36,382 nt of DNA from Clostridiales bacterium (GCA_020860365.1 JAJBUL010000156.1:1-36382), one strand, 5' to 3'; shown: positions 8,377-15,906, counted from the stretch's first letter. The notes: a model not told the origin generated them from the letters alone. Made by a program: numbers and translations.

Positions 8377-8733
8377 ATGGAGGGACTAGAGGAGAACATC
8401 TATCTGAAGGCAATCGGGGAAATAGACCCGGAAAAGGATGACGTACCGGCTGAACTTGGTGTCGAAGATGCGTTTGAGGATGGAAGCGACTGCGACAAAG
8501 CATACGAAATCGTCTACAATCTCAAGACGGAGATCGTGGATGAACTGTATAATCGTTACCAGACGACGAAATCTCAGGCTGACCTGGAGAAATGGCATCG
8601 CTATGAAGGATCTCTGGAAAAGATCACCAGCCAGATGACCAAAATACAGGATATCTTGGGAGAAAGAATGTACCTGTACGGCAAGAGAGCATACGCTCTG
8701 GGATATGATACCGACCTTGGGCAGGAGCCCTAA
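8377..8733 (+). CDS. Small helical protein, function unknown
   Basis: A 118-residue acidic, helix-rich protein (MEGLEENIYLKAIGEIDP at the start, ERMYLYGKRAYALGYD near the end). The layout, with an N-terminal IxP turn and a C-terminal LYGKRAYALGYD helix, recalls the small DUF6809-type proteins of Lachnospiraceae, but I cannot assign it firmly. The ATG at 8377 has GGAGG eight bases upstream. It is followed by an XRE gene on the same strand with its own promoter, so a regulator pair is possible. Confidence 0.6.
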   Translation: MEGLEENIYLKAIGEIDPEKDDVPAELGVEDAFEDGSDCDKAYEIVYNLKTEIVDELYNRYQTTKSQADLEKWHRYEGSLEKITSQMTKIQDILGERMYLYGKRAYALGYDTDLGQEP

Positions 8734-8760
8734 ATTTTTTATCCGTTATGGCGCAACTTT

Positions 8761-8787
8761 TAAGTATTATACTTACACTCGTATAAT
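8761..8787 (+). promoter_or_regulatory. Perfect palindrome and -10 box ahead of XRE gene
   Basis: TAAGTAT T ATACTTA (8761-8775) is a perfect 15-base palindrome placed where a -35 box would be, six bases upstream of TATAAT (8782-8787). This is the expected arrangement for an autoregulating XRE-type repressor; the XRE gene starts 65 bases downstream. Confidence 0.6.
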
Positions 8788-8852
8788 CTAACCGGTCAGA
8801 TAATTTAAAGGTAGAATACAGATATCATATGCGGAAGCGAGGTGAATGATAT

Positions 8853-9173
8853 TTGCTGCCTGAGAATTATTATGTGGATCGAGTAGAAGAATTACTGAAA
8901 CAGCGAGGGTGGACCAGATATCAGTTGGCGCAGAGATCCGGCATCGCGCAGTCATCCGTGACCACGCTTCTGAACCGGAAGAATGTACCTACCTTTCAGA
9001 CGCTGAACAAGATTTGCGATGGATTTGGTATCACGATGGCGCAGTTCTTCGCACCCGGCAAGCGGCTTGATCTGACGGATGAACAGGAACAGTTGCTGGA
9101 CAGCTGGGATGCCATGGATGACCGGGATAAGGAACTCGTGAAGACCTACATTCAGGGAATTACACGGCAATAG
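8853..9173 (+). CDS. XRE-family HTH transcriptional regulator
   Basis: A 106-residue DNA-binding protein with a classic XRE fold: VEELLKQRGWTRYQLAQRSG, then SSVTTLLNRKNVPTFQTLNK, followed by an acidic C-terminal helix (LTDEQEQLLDSWDAMDDRDK) that may dimerise. The start is TTG at 8853, decided by GAGGTGA about nine bases upstream; no ATG fits. The palindrome at 8761-8775 is a candidate operator. A strong terminator follows the stop. Confidence 0.85.
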   Translation: MLPENYYVDRVEELLKQRGWTRYQLAQRSGIAQSSVTTLLNRKNVPTFQTLNKICDGFGITMAQFFAPGKRLDLTDEQEQLLDSWDAMDDRDKELVKTYIQGITRQ

Positions 9174-9177
9174 AATT

Positions 9178-9213
9178 AACACCTGCAGAAGAGCTGATTT
9201 TTCTGCAGGTGTT
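9178..9213 (+). terminator. Rho-independent terminator
   Basis: AACACCTGCAGAA pairs perfectly with TTCTGCAGGTGTT around a 10-base loop and is followed by TTCATTT. It starts a few bases after the XRE stop. Confidence 0.85.
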
Positions 9214-9270
9214 TTCATTTCTTTCAGTTATAGATTGATTTTTGAATGCAATGAATTTAAAATGATATCC

Positions 9271-9298
9271 AACTACGAAACCTGCCACCGGCAGCTTT
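9271..9298 (+). repeat. Interspersed repeat, copy 1 of 2
   Basis: AACTACGAAACCTGCC followed by ACCGGCAGCTTT; a near-identical copy is at 28076-28103. It contains a CTGCC/GGCAG hairpin. The stretch 9219-9476 holds no other recognisable gene, only fragments (for example one frame with SLGCVALGVLCANRKE near 9375-9430). Confidence 0.5.
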
Positions 9299-9476
9299 CT
9301 GCGTATGTTAAGGCAAATCAAAAGAAATTATGATCATCTTTACCTTAAGAAGGGAAGGGAGAGCGATCACCAGTCTGGGCTGCGTAGCTCTTGGAGTGCT
9401 CTGTGCAAACAGAAAAGAGTGCGAACTGTTTCTGTGAAGCGCAGGCTCATTGCAATTGTGTTAAAGAAGGTGCTGA

Positions 9477-9950
9477 ATGTTCGATATACAAAAGCTTCAG
9501 ACGGCTATACAAAGTTTGAACAGAGAGGGACGCTTTGCATCGGAAAAAACATTCCTGCATCACAGGAAAATAACTGTATATGACCACAGTGTTCATGTTG
9601 CCGAGGTCAGTCTTAAAATAGCATATTTCCTGCCTGTCACCGTTGATGAAGATTCACTGATCCGGGGTGCGTTGCTCCATGATTATTTTCTGTATCACAG
9701 AAACGAAAGCGTGAAAACTTATGTTCTGCATGGATACCGGCATCCCATGATGGCAGCAGAGAATGCGAAGAAGGATTACGGAATCAATGACATCGAGGAA
9801 AATATCATAAGGCGGCACATGTTTCCGCTGACACCCATTCCGCCTAAATACAGAGAGGCTTGGATTGTCTGTATCGCGGATAAATATTGTGCCGCACTGG
9901 AATATCTGCCTGCAAGACTCATGAAAAATAATCTTACAGATGCGCTTTAA
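9477..9950 (+). CDS. HD-domain phosphohydrolase
   Basis: A 157-residue protein of the HD superfamily, metal-dependent phosphohydrolases. The metal ligands are visible in order: H37 or H40 in YDHSVHVAE, HD at 68-69 in GALLHDYFLYH, H89 in YRHPMMAA and D135 in CIADKYCA. FPLTPIPP (116-123) is typical of the small Clostridia HD proteins of this kind, whose substrate is unknown. The ATG has GAAGG nine bases upstream. It ends about 20 bases before the tRNA-Arg gene, which is on the other strand. Confidence 0.85.
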   Translation: MFDIQKLQTAIQSLNREGRFASEKTFLHHRKITVYDHSVHVAEVSLKIAYFLPVTVDEDSLIRGALLHDYFLYHRNESVKTYVLHGYRHPMMAAENAKKDYGINDIEENIIRRHMFPLTPIPPKYREAWIVCIADKYCAALEYLPARLMKNNLTDAL

Positions 9951-9969
9951 TCACAGTTATATTTAGCAG

Positions 9970-10041
9970 CACTCTGAACAGGAATCGAACCTGTATTTCC
10001 CGGTTCGTAGCCGGGTGTTCTGTCCGTTAGACTATCAGAGC
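9970..10041 (-). tRNA. tRNA-Arg (ACG)
   Basis: Cloverleaf on the minus strand: acceptor GCTCTGA/TCAGAGT, anticodon stem CCCGG/CCGGG with loop CTACGAA (anticodon ACG), T arm ACAGG TTCGATT CCTGT. The D stem has one mismatch. CCA is not encoded. Last of a minus-strand tRNA array. Confidence 0.9.
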
Positions 10042-10044
10042 AGA

Positions 10045-10126
10045 TGGGCAGGGGGGGACTCGAACCTCCGGTGTTTCCGTGTGGCTGATTTACAGTCAGC
10101 TGCCTTCGCCGCTGGGCCACCTGCCC
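10045..10126 (-). tRNA. tRNA-Tyr (GTA)
   Basis: Acceptor GGGCAGG/CCTGCCC, anticodon stem GCTGA/TCAGC with loop CTGTAAA (anticodon GTA), and the long variable arm expected of tRNA-Tyr. T loop TTCGAGT. Three bases separate it from tRNA-Arg. Confidence 0.92.
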
Positions 10127-10132
10127 GTAAAA

Positions 10133-10205
10133 GGTGACTGGCGGGATTTGAACCCGCAACCAATGGTGCCACAAACCACCGCTCTGCCATTTGAGCTACA
10201 GCCAC
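10133..10205 (-). tRNA. tRNA-His (GTG)
   Basis: Acceptor GTGGCTG/CAGTCAC, D stem GCTC/GAGC, anticodon stem GTGGT/ACCAT with loop TTGTGGC (anticodon GTG), T arm GCGGG TTCAAAT CCCGC. Discriminator C, as usual for tRNA-His. Confidence 0.92.
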
Positions 10206-10224
10206 AGTGACCCCAGTGAGATTT

Positions 10225-10280
10225 GGTCTACGCTCCGCTTCGGTCGGCGCTAAGCGAACGTCCACTGGACGTTCAGCGCC
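10225..10280 (+). repeat. Palindromic element, type A
   Basis: Head GGTCTACGCTCCGCTTCGGT, then outer stem GGCGCT/AGCGCC, a 4-base bulge AAGC, and inner hairpin GAACGTCC-ACT-GGACGTTC. The same plan with different stem sequence is seen at 10303-10355, 17129-17184 and 23330-23383. It sits in the T loop of the tRNA-Glu gene. Confidence 0.8.
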
Positions 10281-10302
10281 TCAACATTTCCGCCTTGAAA
10301 GG

Positions 10303-10355
10303 TTGCCAGGTGCCAGTGGCACCTGTTTGGCAACGACCGAAGCGAAGCGTAGACC
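10303..10355 (-). repeat. Palindromic element, type A (inverted)
   Basis: Read on the minus strand: head GGTCTACGCTTCGCTTCGGT, outer stem TTGCC/GGCAA, bulge AAAC, inner hairpin AGGTGCC-ACT-GGCACCT. The head matches the element at 10225 at 19 of 20 bases while both stems differ completely yet remain paired. It sits in the anticodon stem of the tRNA-Glu gene. Confidence 0.8.
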
Positions 10356-10390
10356 GATGTCCTGACCATTTAGACCACGGAGCCATATCT

Positions 10391-10415
10391 GGAGCGGATA
10401 AATTTCATCCGCTCC
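10391..10415 (+). terminator. Perfect hairpin between XRE gene and tRNA array
   Basis: GGAGCGGAT pairs with ATCCGCTCC around 7 bases. On the plus strand GTTTCTCTT follows; on the minus strand there is no T-run. It may be a weak terminator or an RNA processing barrier between the XRE/rtcB unit and the tRNA array. Confidence 0.5.
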
Positions 10416-10422
10416 GTTTCTC

Positions 10423-10674
10423 TTATGCACTGGCGACGATATTATCGTCTGCAATTACCAGAATATCATCCACCTTTACGCCAAACACAGCGGCCAGCAC
10501 TACCATGTTATCAATCGTTGGCAGTGCCGTCCCGTGCTGCCACTTGTACAGTGCCTGCGGTGTGGAAAAGCCGAAAATATTCTGCAGATCCTTCACCGAT
10601 AATCCCGCCTGTATTCTCAGATTCCTGATATTCTGCCCCGTCTTGACCATATCAATGGCCGGGATCGTAAACAT
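10423..10674 (-). CDS. XRE-family HTH regulator downstream of rtcB
   Basis: An 83-residue protein that is essentially one helix-turn-helix domain: NIRNLRIQAGLSVKDLQNIF, then PQALYKWQHGTALPTIDNMV and a final hydrophobic helix. The start at 10674 is preferred to 10698 because AGGAGG lies eight bases upstream. It begins 48 bases after the rtcB stop on the same strand, so it probably regulates, or is co-transcribed with, rtcB. Confidence 0.85.
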   Translation of the reverse strand: MFTIPAIDMVKTGQNIRNLRIQAGLSVKDLQNIFGFSTPQALYKWQHGTALPTIDNMVVLAAVFGVKVDDILVIADDNIVASA

Positions 10675-10722
10675 TTCATTTTCCTCCTGTTCCGGCATCT
10701 GAGAGCCGGAACAGAATCGTCC

Positions 10723-11925
10723 TCAGTCAGATGCCTTAAAATTATAGATCGGTTTCAGTACATCAATCACGTCCACAGAGTCCCGGATCACATCAATGAT
10801 ATCATCCAGAGATTTGTACGCCATCGGTGCTTCATCCAGCGTCGATTCATTGACAGAAGTAGTGTATACTCCTTCCATCAGGTGGCGGTAATCCTCCATG
10901 GAAAGTGTTTCTTTTGCTTTTCTGCGTGACATCAGACGGCCTGCGCCATGGGGTGCGGAATAATTCCATTCTGCATTGCCCCTGCCTGTCGCCAGAATGC
11001 TTCCATCCTTCATATTGATTGGAATCAGCACCCGCTCACCTTCATGAGCCGCGATTGCACCTTTTCTCAGGATCATCTCTTCCGTATCAATATAATTATG
11101 AATGGTGTGGAAAGCATCTGTGCCGGTCATGCCGGTTCTTTCCAGAATAATTTCCGCCATTTTTTCGCGGTTTCTCCTGGCAAATGCCTGGCATATTTCC
11201 ACGTCATGCAGGTAATCCTCAAAGTAAGTCCCATACAGCCAGCACAGATCTTCCGGAACTGTCGTTTCTCTTGCACTCCATGAAATTGCTTTCAGTGCTG
11301 CCTGTATTTCTTTTCTTCGTCCTGTCTCTTTGTAAGTACGGATGATTTCATCGCGCTCTTGGAAATAAGTTTCTTTCCCCTTATTCAGGTCAATCGCAAG
11401 TTGCTGATACAGTTCGGCAGTCTGTTTTCCCAGATTACGGCTCCCGGAGTGAATGACCAGATAATTGGTGCCGTCCCGAGCCTGATCTACTTCGATGAAA
11501 TGATTGCCACCGCCCAGAGTACCCAGGCTTCGTTCCAGTCGTTTTGTATCCTTCAGGTTCCTGTAGCAGCGCAGTTCTGTCAGATCAAATCGTTCCTGCC
11601 TGACTTCCCACACATTCATTCCGGACGGAATGTAATGCGCGGCTTCATCAAGCCGCTCAAAGTCAATCGCCGTTTTGCCCAGATTAACCGTATACATTCC
11701 GCATCCAATATCGACACCAACAATATTGGGAACTGCTTTATCCACAACCGTCATCGTTGTACCGATGGTGCAGCCTTTTCCTGCATGGACATCAGGCATA
11801 ATACGAATCCGGCTGTCTCTGGTAAATTCCTGGTCACACATTCTGCGGATCTGTTCAATAGCTTCATCCTCAATGATTTTCGCATAGCATATTGCTGTAT
11901 TTACTTTTCCTTTAATCTCCAGCAT
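10723..11925 (-). CDS. rtcB: RtcB family RNA ligase
   Basis: A 400-residue RtcB protein, which joins a 2',3'-cyclic phosphate (or 3'-phosphate) RNA end to a 5'-hydroxyl end using GTP and manganese, for tRNA or other RNA repair. Metal and active-site segments are present in order: GVDIGCGMYT, LGTLGGGNHFIEV, HSGSRNLG, and APHGAGRLMSRRKAKE, which holds the histidine that takes up GMP in characterised RtcB. The length matches the ~400-residue bacterial subgroup. The start at 11925 has GAGGAGG upstream; the open frame continues to 12093 only through the tRNA-Lys gene. Its place between tRNA-Lys and a tRNA array, with an XRE gene behind, is notable. No rtcA, archease or prfH lies nearby. Confidence 0.95.
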   Translation of the reverse strand: MLEIKGKVNTAICYAKIIEDEAIEQIRRMCDQEFTRDSRIRIMPDVHAGKGCTIGTTMTVVDKAVPNIVGVDIGCGMYTVNLGKTAIDFERLDEAAHYIPSGMNVWEVRQERFDLTELRCYRNLKDTKRLERSLGTLGGGNHFIEVDQARDGTNYLVIHSGSRNLGKQTAELYQQLAIDLNKGKETYFQERDEIIRTYKETGRRKEIQAALKAISWSARETTVPEDLCWLYGTYFEDYLHDVEICQAFARRNREKMAEIILERTGMTGTDAFHTIHNYIDTEEMILRKGAIAAHEGERVLIPINMKDGSILATGRGNAEWNYSAPHGAGRLMSRRKAKETLSMEDYRHLMEGVYTTSVNESTLDEAPMAYKSLDDIIDVIRDSVDVIDVLKPIYNFKASD

Positions 11926-11960
11926 TGTCTGCTCCTCCTCTCTCGACAGTTCCGGATAAA

Positions 11961-12032
11961 TACCCCATATGGGATTTGAACCCATGGCTCCCCGGTTAAA
12001 AGCCGGGTGCTCTTCCGCTGAGCTAATGAGGT
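11961..12032 (-). tRNA. tRNA-Lys (TTT)
   Basis: Acceptor ACCTCAT/ATGGGGT (one T-G pair), D stem GCTC/GAGC, anticodon stem CCCGG/CCGGG with loop CTTTTAA (anticodon TTT), T arm ATGGG TTCAAAT CCCAT, discriminator A. The first acceptor pair is A-T, unusual for tRNA-Lys. It lies 35 bases upstream of the rtcB start codon, on the same strand. Confidence 0.88.
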
Positions 12033-12039
12033 TCACTCG

Positions 12040-12089
12040 GCTTGCGCCTCGTTGAACGCGGTGCTCGTCAAACATCCAAGCACGCAAGC
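12040..12089. repeat. Probable palindromic element next to tRNA-Lys
   Basis: Outer stem GCTTGCG/CGCAAGC encloses an inner stem GTGCT/AGCAC with a 14-base bulge, the outer/bulge/inner plan of the other elements here, but with longer loops. It starts eight bases from the 5' end of tRNA-Lys. Less certain than the other copies. Confidence 0.4.
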
Positions 12090-12198
12090 GCACTTGTCTG
12101 CTTTCCTCGCTACTCGCGCAAAAAATACCGCCTACCCCATACAGGATAAGCGGTTCTCTTGAAATATATGTAACCCGCGATATTCACTCAGCAGGCAA

Positions 12199-12327
12199 TC
12201 ATAAAATATCCCATCTCAATCGACTTTTTCTTACCCTATATGGACGCATCAAATCAAGACCCTGTTTTTTATCCAGTGCCGGCTCATGTCGTTCATCACT
12301 AAGGTAATATAAAAAGTTGACTGCCAT
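12199..12327 (-). CDS. Possible 42-residue ORF
   Basis: MAVNFLYYLSDERHEPALDK and a basic C-terminus (PYRVRKSRLRWDIL). AAAGGAAAG lies a few bases before the ATG, a usable ribosome site. No family recognised; it may be the start of a truncated gene. The remaining sequence 12090-12391 shows nothing else I can support. Confidence 0.3.
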   Translation of the reverse strand: MAVNFLYYLSDERHEPALDKKQGLDLMRPYRVRKSRLRWDIL

Positions 12328-12391
12328 TATTCTTTCCTTTCCGGACTCCTGAAGCCCTTTTCCTGTTTCTGAGCGCATTATAACCTATTTT

Positions 12392-13597
12392 TCAAAGATT
12401 GTCATTATACTTGTGGTATAAAATTTCAGATTTTACCTGAAAGGAAATGCGTACGCTCGTGTTCCTTCCTATGCCGTAAAAAAACACATCCATAGGTTCG
12501 TTATAAATCCTGTTGATTTTTTCGATGCTCTGCACGAAGGGCACTGTACAGTTCATCGATGTCTTAATCAGACGGTACATAGCTTTATCAGTTTTCGCTG
12601 TTGTCCTGTCATTAAGCTTATTACCTGTAGAAACCAGTGCCTCATCAACTGGTCCTTTACTGATAATCGGAATTTTGGAAATTGCCTTTCCGGCATTTTT
12701 ACTAATACCGGCAGCTCCACTCGTCAAAAAAGTCTGAATTGAAGATTTTGAAATGCCTTCAATCCGATTATAGCAATCTGTGTACAACTCACGATACTGG
12801 AATGCCAGTTCCTCTATCCTGTGCACAGTACTTTGCAGATACTGCTCATCAAAATTCCCCAAAAGCATGACTTCAAGGAAAGATGCAAAGGAAAACTGAT
12901 AAAGTGCCATTTGATAATCTCTGAAAGCATCCTGTGTTTTTTTCAATTTTGTATTTACTTCCTGATCACTATGTATCAGACTGTTTTTCTCCATTACAGT
13001 CCGAATCTGTTCTCGATACAGCTGGATATCCTGTTCAGCTTCCCGTCGGATATCCTGTACAAGAATATGCTTATTCGTTTTATATTTCTCATTATTCCAG
13101 TTAAATTTATAGTTGTTGACAACATCGATCAACGTGTTAATATTCCCTCGCAGCTTCGCTTTTTCCTTCGCTTTCAGAAAGTCCATCATTTCCTGCTGCA
13201 TCTCCTGAATATTATCCAGTTTCTTCTCAATATTCATCAGAGCTGCCGCCATGCAAAGCATAGTCGGATCACAGGCAAGCTGTGTGAGGTGCGCCTGTCC
13301 ACCGCCCACTGCACCAGTTTCTGTAGTCAGGCTGCCCAGATAGTCAGAACTGTTGGCGAACTGCATCATTTTCAGTCCCTTTGTGTTGACATAATATAAA
13401 CCACTGCCTCCACCTCCTCTAACTATGGATTGAACACCGGAAACTAACGGCTGAAATGCAGTTCCCAATGCAGTTAGATTAGCCAGAGGATATTTCTGAT
13501 ATGTTCCTGCCCTCAGTTTTTCTTCTGGGATCGATGGTAAATATTCCACATCCAGAGTTTTTAATGCCACCTGTTGTCTGCTTTCCAATTCTTCCAT
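12392..13597 (-). CDS. Coiled-coil protein of unknown function
   Basis: A 401-residue protein I do not recognise. It has a Gly-rich segment near residue 60 (RGGGGSGLYY), a long helical coiled-coil stretch from about residue 120 (MNIEKKLDNIQEMQQEMMDF) to 215, and a second helical part to about 300. There is no signal peptide or clear membrane segment. The ATG has GGGGGA upstream and lies 12 bases after the stop of the COG3910 ATPase gene, so the two are one transcript. Candidate roles are a structural partner or an effector controlled by that ATPase; neither is shown by the sequence. The last ~15 residues may have been altered by a late frame change. Confidence 0.7.
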   Translation of the reverse strand: MEELESRQQVALKTLDVEYLPSIPEEKLRAGTYQKYPLANLTALGTAFQPLVSGVQSIVRGGGGSGLYYVNTKGLKMMQFANSSDYLGSLTTETGAVGGGQAHLTQLACDPTMLCMAAALMNIEKKLDNIQEMQQEMMDFLKAKEKAKLRGNINTLIDVVNNYKFNWNNEKYKTNKHILVQDIRREAEQDIQLYREQIRTVMEKNSLIHSDQEVNTKLKKTQDAFRDYQMALYQFSFASFLEVMLLGNFDEQYLQSTVHRIEELAFQYRELYTDCYNRIEGISKSSIQTFLTSGAAGISKNAGKAISKIPIISKGPVDEALVSTGNKLNDRTTAKTDKAMYRLIKTSMNCTVPFVQSIEKINRIYNEPMDVFFYGIGRNTSVRISFQVKSEILYHKYNDNL

Positions 13598-13609
13598 ACC
13601 TTTTCCCCC

Positions 13610-14326
13610 TCATAAAAGCCGTCTTAAAAGCTGCTCCCGGTTATTGATAAACATCTCCGTGACCTGATAGCTGTCCGTATCCTCATAACTGCAAGGGTGA
13701 ATCTGCCCATCATCAAAAGAGAGTATTTCCGCATCAGGTATACCCAGCAGGATTGGAGAGTGTGTTGCTATGATAAACTGAGAGTCTTCTTTCGCGCAGT
13801 TGGCAATCTCCAATAGAAGCGTCAACTGTCGCTGTGGGGATAACGCTGCCTCTGGCTCATCGAGGATGTACAATCCATTTGGTTTAAATTGTTCCTGTGC
13901 AATAAGCAGGAAACTCTCCCCGTGCGATCTCTTATGCAGTTCATCGGATGGAGCACCGAACGGGCCTTTTGAATATTCTTCTTCCTGTGTCGCCACATTG
14001 TAGAAACTTTCAGCCCTAAGAAAGTAGCCCCAGCCAGCCTTTCGCGGCGATCTGGAAAGGCGTATTGCGTCACACAGTTCTGAATGCGAATCGTAAGTGG
14101 AAAACCGATAGTTCTTCGTACCGCCTTCCGGATTGAAACCCCAGGCAACTGCAATCGCCTCCAGCAGAGTGGATTTTCCACTTCCGTTTTCTCCTACAAA
14201 GAATGTGACCGGCTTCCGGAATTCAATGTAATCCAGACTTGTCAATGCCTCGATCTTTCTGAGATAGCTGTACTCACCGATTTTGCCCCAGTCTATGTAA
14301 GCACCCTGTAAAAGCTGGTTGTTCAT
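13610..14326 (-). CDS. ABC-type predicted ATPase (COG3910-like)
   Basis: A 238-residue ABC-class ATPase of the soluble, SMC/Rad50-like kind. Walker A GENGSGKST, a signature-like SHGESFL, Walker B GLYILDEPEAALSP and the switch ATHSP are all intact and in order. The pattern AVAWGFNPEGGTKN and LRAESFYNVAT matches the predicted ATPases grouped as COG3910, a complete family of about this length. The start at 14326 is chosen because GAGGT lies eight bases upstream, inside the end of the helicase gene five bases away. Role unknown; a DNA- or stress-related function is likely by analogy. Translational coupling with both neighbours is probable. Confidence 0.88.
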   Translation of the reverse strand: MNNQLLQGAYIDWGKIGEYSYLRKIEALTSLDYIEFRKPVTFFVGENGSGKSTLLEAIAVAWGFNPEGGTKNYRFSTYDSHSELCDAIRLSRSPRKAGWGYFLRAESFYNVATQEEEYSKGPFGAPSDELHKRSHGESFLLIAQEQFKPNGLYILDEPEAALSPQRQLTLLLEIANCAKEDSQFIIATHSPILLGIPDAEILSFDDGQIHPCSYEDTDSYQVTEMFINNREQLLRRLL

Positions 14327-14331
14327 TTGTT

Positions 14332-15828
14332 TTACCTCATCTGTCTCTCGATCCACTCCATCAGCACGTTTACCACATATTCCTGTTGCTCCGCCGTCAG
14401 TTCAGCGCCTTTTGGAATTCTGTGCCATTTCTCCAGGCAGCCCCTACAGCAGGTGGCAGTAGCGTGCTGGGCGATAAACACCGGGTGTCCCTTCATCGGC
14501 GTCTGTTTGCCGTCATTCGCAGGTTCTGCAGGAGCAAGGCGCTTGCTCACAAAATCCTGCGCGTGAGAACGCATCGTGTCCATCCCTTTTTCCTTCACAT
14601 AAGCTCTGTCATTTGCTTTCAGAGAAAAGCTGCTCCGGAATTTTGACTGTGCGAGGCGGTCGAAGAGATTGCTGATGCCGTATTGCATGGGCGGTTCCGC
14701 GACCATCAGGGTCTCAGTATTCTGATCCGGGAAATATGTGACCTTGTTCCTTACGGCATTCTGAATCTGCACAGGCTGCTGAGTGGTAGTGGTTTGCTTT
14801 GTATCCGCAGTCTGCACAGTCTGCCGCGTAACTGTCGGCGCAACAGAAGTATCACGTAGCCTTTCTGCGAGTTTCGTATTTCTTGAGGTAGTTGTCTCAT
14901 TCCTGACCGCATAGGAAATTGCTTTTTTCTCACCAATCAGTACAAGAATCTTCTTTGCACGTGTGACACCGGTATACAGAAGATTGCGCTGCAGCATGAC
15001 ATAATGGCTCATGGTGAATGGCATGAGCACGATAGGATATTCGGAACCCTGCGCCTTATGGATTGTCGTGGCATAGGCCAGCACCAGTTCAGTCACATCG
15101 TAAGTCACTTCACGTCCATCGAAGTCAACCGTAAGTTCTCCATCCTCTGTATCCACACGGGCAACAATCCCGATATCCCCATTAAAGACTTCCTTATCAT
15201 AGTCATTTTTGATTTGCATCACCTTATCATGCAGCCGATACTGTGTGCCGCCGCGTTTCAGAAAAATATTAGTCGGGTTCATAGCTTCCTGCAGGAGTTG
15301 ATTTAAATTCGCCGCGCCACAGATACCACGCTGCATGGGCGTCAGTACCTGTATATCACGAAAGGCGTCCGCGTGATAATACCGCGGGAGATTCTGTGTG
15401 CAATATTTTACCACCAGATCAGCGGCAGCCTCATTGGTTTCCTGCGCCGCAAAGAAAAAGTCGGAATCCCGGCCGCCGCGCAGGTCCGGCATCTCTCCGT
15501 GATTGATCCGATGCGCGTTCATAATAATCCGGCTTCCCTGCACCTGCCTGAAAATGCGTGTCAGACGCACAACAGGAACAGCGCCGGATGCGATAATGTC
15601 TTTCAGTACATTACCTGTTCCCACGCTGGGAAGCTGATCGGTATCGCCCACTAAAATCAATGTCATAGAATCCGGCAGCGCTTTCAGCAGATTATACATC
15701 AGCATAATATCAATCATGGAGCACTCGTCCAGGATCAGGACATCCGCTTCCAGAGGATTTTCCTCATTCTTCTGATAGCCCTCCGCGGGCTGATATTCCA
15801 GGAGACGATGAATGGTCTTTGCTTCCAT
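14332..15828 (-). CDS. RecD-type helicase, N-truncated, fused to DUF4186
   Basis: 498 residues. The first ~310 are the second half of an ATP-dependent 5'-3' DNA helicase of the RecD/RecD2 type: ILDECSMID (Walker B, 32-40), [10 protein letters not shown] (61-70), [10 protein letters not shown] (254-263) and YTGVTRAKK (285-293). The P-loop half is missing, since the frame begins at [13 protein letters not shown] right after a palindromic element. A Thr/Gln-rich linker (330-360) leads to residues 390-497, a DUF4186 domain ([49 protein letters not shown]) with a probable Cys/His metal site. This helicase-DUF4186 joining is unusual. Without Walker A the helicase part should be inactive. The element end supplies AGGACAAGG just before the ATG, so the fragment may still be translated. 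The COG3910 ATPase gene follows 5 bases later. Confidence 0.8.
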   Translation of the reverse strand: MEAKTIHRLLEYQPAEGYQKNEENPLEADVLILDECSMIDIMLMYNLLKALPDSMTLILVGDTDQLPSVGTGNVLKDIIASGAVPVVRLTRIFRQVQGSRIIMNAHRINHGEMPDLRGGRDSDFFFAAQETNEAAADLVVKYCTQNLPRYYHADAFRDIQVLTPMQRGICGAANLNQLLQEAMNPTNIFLKRGGTQYRLHDKVMQIKNDYDKEVFNGDIGIVARVDTEDGELTVDFDGREVTYDVTELVLAYATTIHKAQGSEYPIVLMPFTMSHYVMLQRNLLYTGVTRAKKILVLIGEKKAISYAVRNETTTSRNTKLAERLRDTSVAPTVTRQTVQTADTKQTTTTQQPVQIQNAVRNKVTYFPDQNTETLMVAEPPMQYGISNLFDRLAQSKFRSSFSLKANDRAYVKEKGMDTMRSHAQDFVSKRLAPAEPANDGKQTPMKGHPVFIAQHATATCCRGCLEKWHRIPKGAELTAEQQEYVVNVLMEWIERQMR

Positions 15829-15832
15829 GCCT

Positions 15833-15906
15833 TGTCCTGCATCGGAGATGCAGGACGTAGGCCACGCCTCGCGCTTTAGCGCGATTCCAAATGGCGTGGC
15901 TCACTA
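15833..15906 (+). repeat. Palindromic element, type B, at a deletion junction
   Basis: Hairpin TCCTGCATC-GGA-GATGCAGGA, linker, outer stem GCCACGCC/GGCGTGGC, inner hairpin CGCGC-TTTA-GCGCG, and a bulge ATTCCAAAT. A second copy lies 400 bases away (16298-16376). It joins the cut-off small gene at 15904-15966 to the beheaded helicase gene. Confidence 0.85.

Larger units (their letters stand above)
10208..10384 (-). pseudogene. tRNA-Glu (TTC) interrupted by two palindromic elements
   Basis: Read on the minus strand, 10384-10356 gives a normal tRNA-Glu 5' half: acceptor GGCTCCG, D arm GTCT..GGAC, A26 and the start of the anticodon stem. Sequence 10302-10281 gives the rest of the anticodon arm, CC TTTCAA GGCGG (loop CTTTCAA, anticodon TTC), plus the variable loop and TTGAG, the 5' T stem. 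Sequence 10224-10208 gives the T-loop end AAAT, 3' T stem CTCAC, acceptor TGGGGTC and discriminator A. Two related palindromic elements in opposite orientation (10303-10355 and 10225-10280) sit in the anticodon stem and T loop. Removing them almost restores the tRNA (about one base lost in the anticodon arm and the TTC of the T loop). As it stands it should be non-functional. It stands directly upstream of tRNA-His. Confidence 0.75.

Noticed and set aside
11359-11979. 206-codon frame opposite rtcB
   Set aside because: Antisense shadow of RtcB, Cys/Phe/Ile-rich without domain or ribosome site.
11926-12093. N-terminal extension of RtcB
   Set aside because: This open frame crosses the tRNA-Lys gene; the start at 11925 has a strong ribosome site and matches family length.
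12128-12145. Second tRNA-Lys 3' end (TATGGGGTA) upstream of tRNA-Lys
   Set aside because: Only about 12-15 bases resemble the tRNA end and no T arm can be folded.
12821-13399. 192-codon frame opposite the coiled-coil gene
   Set aside because: Shadow frame; the minus strand has the ribosome site and operon context.
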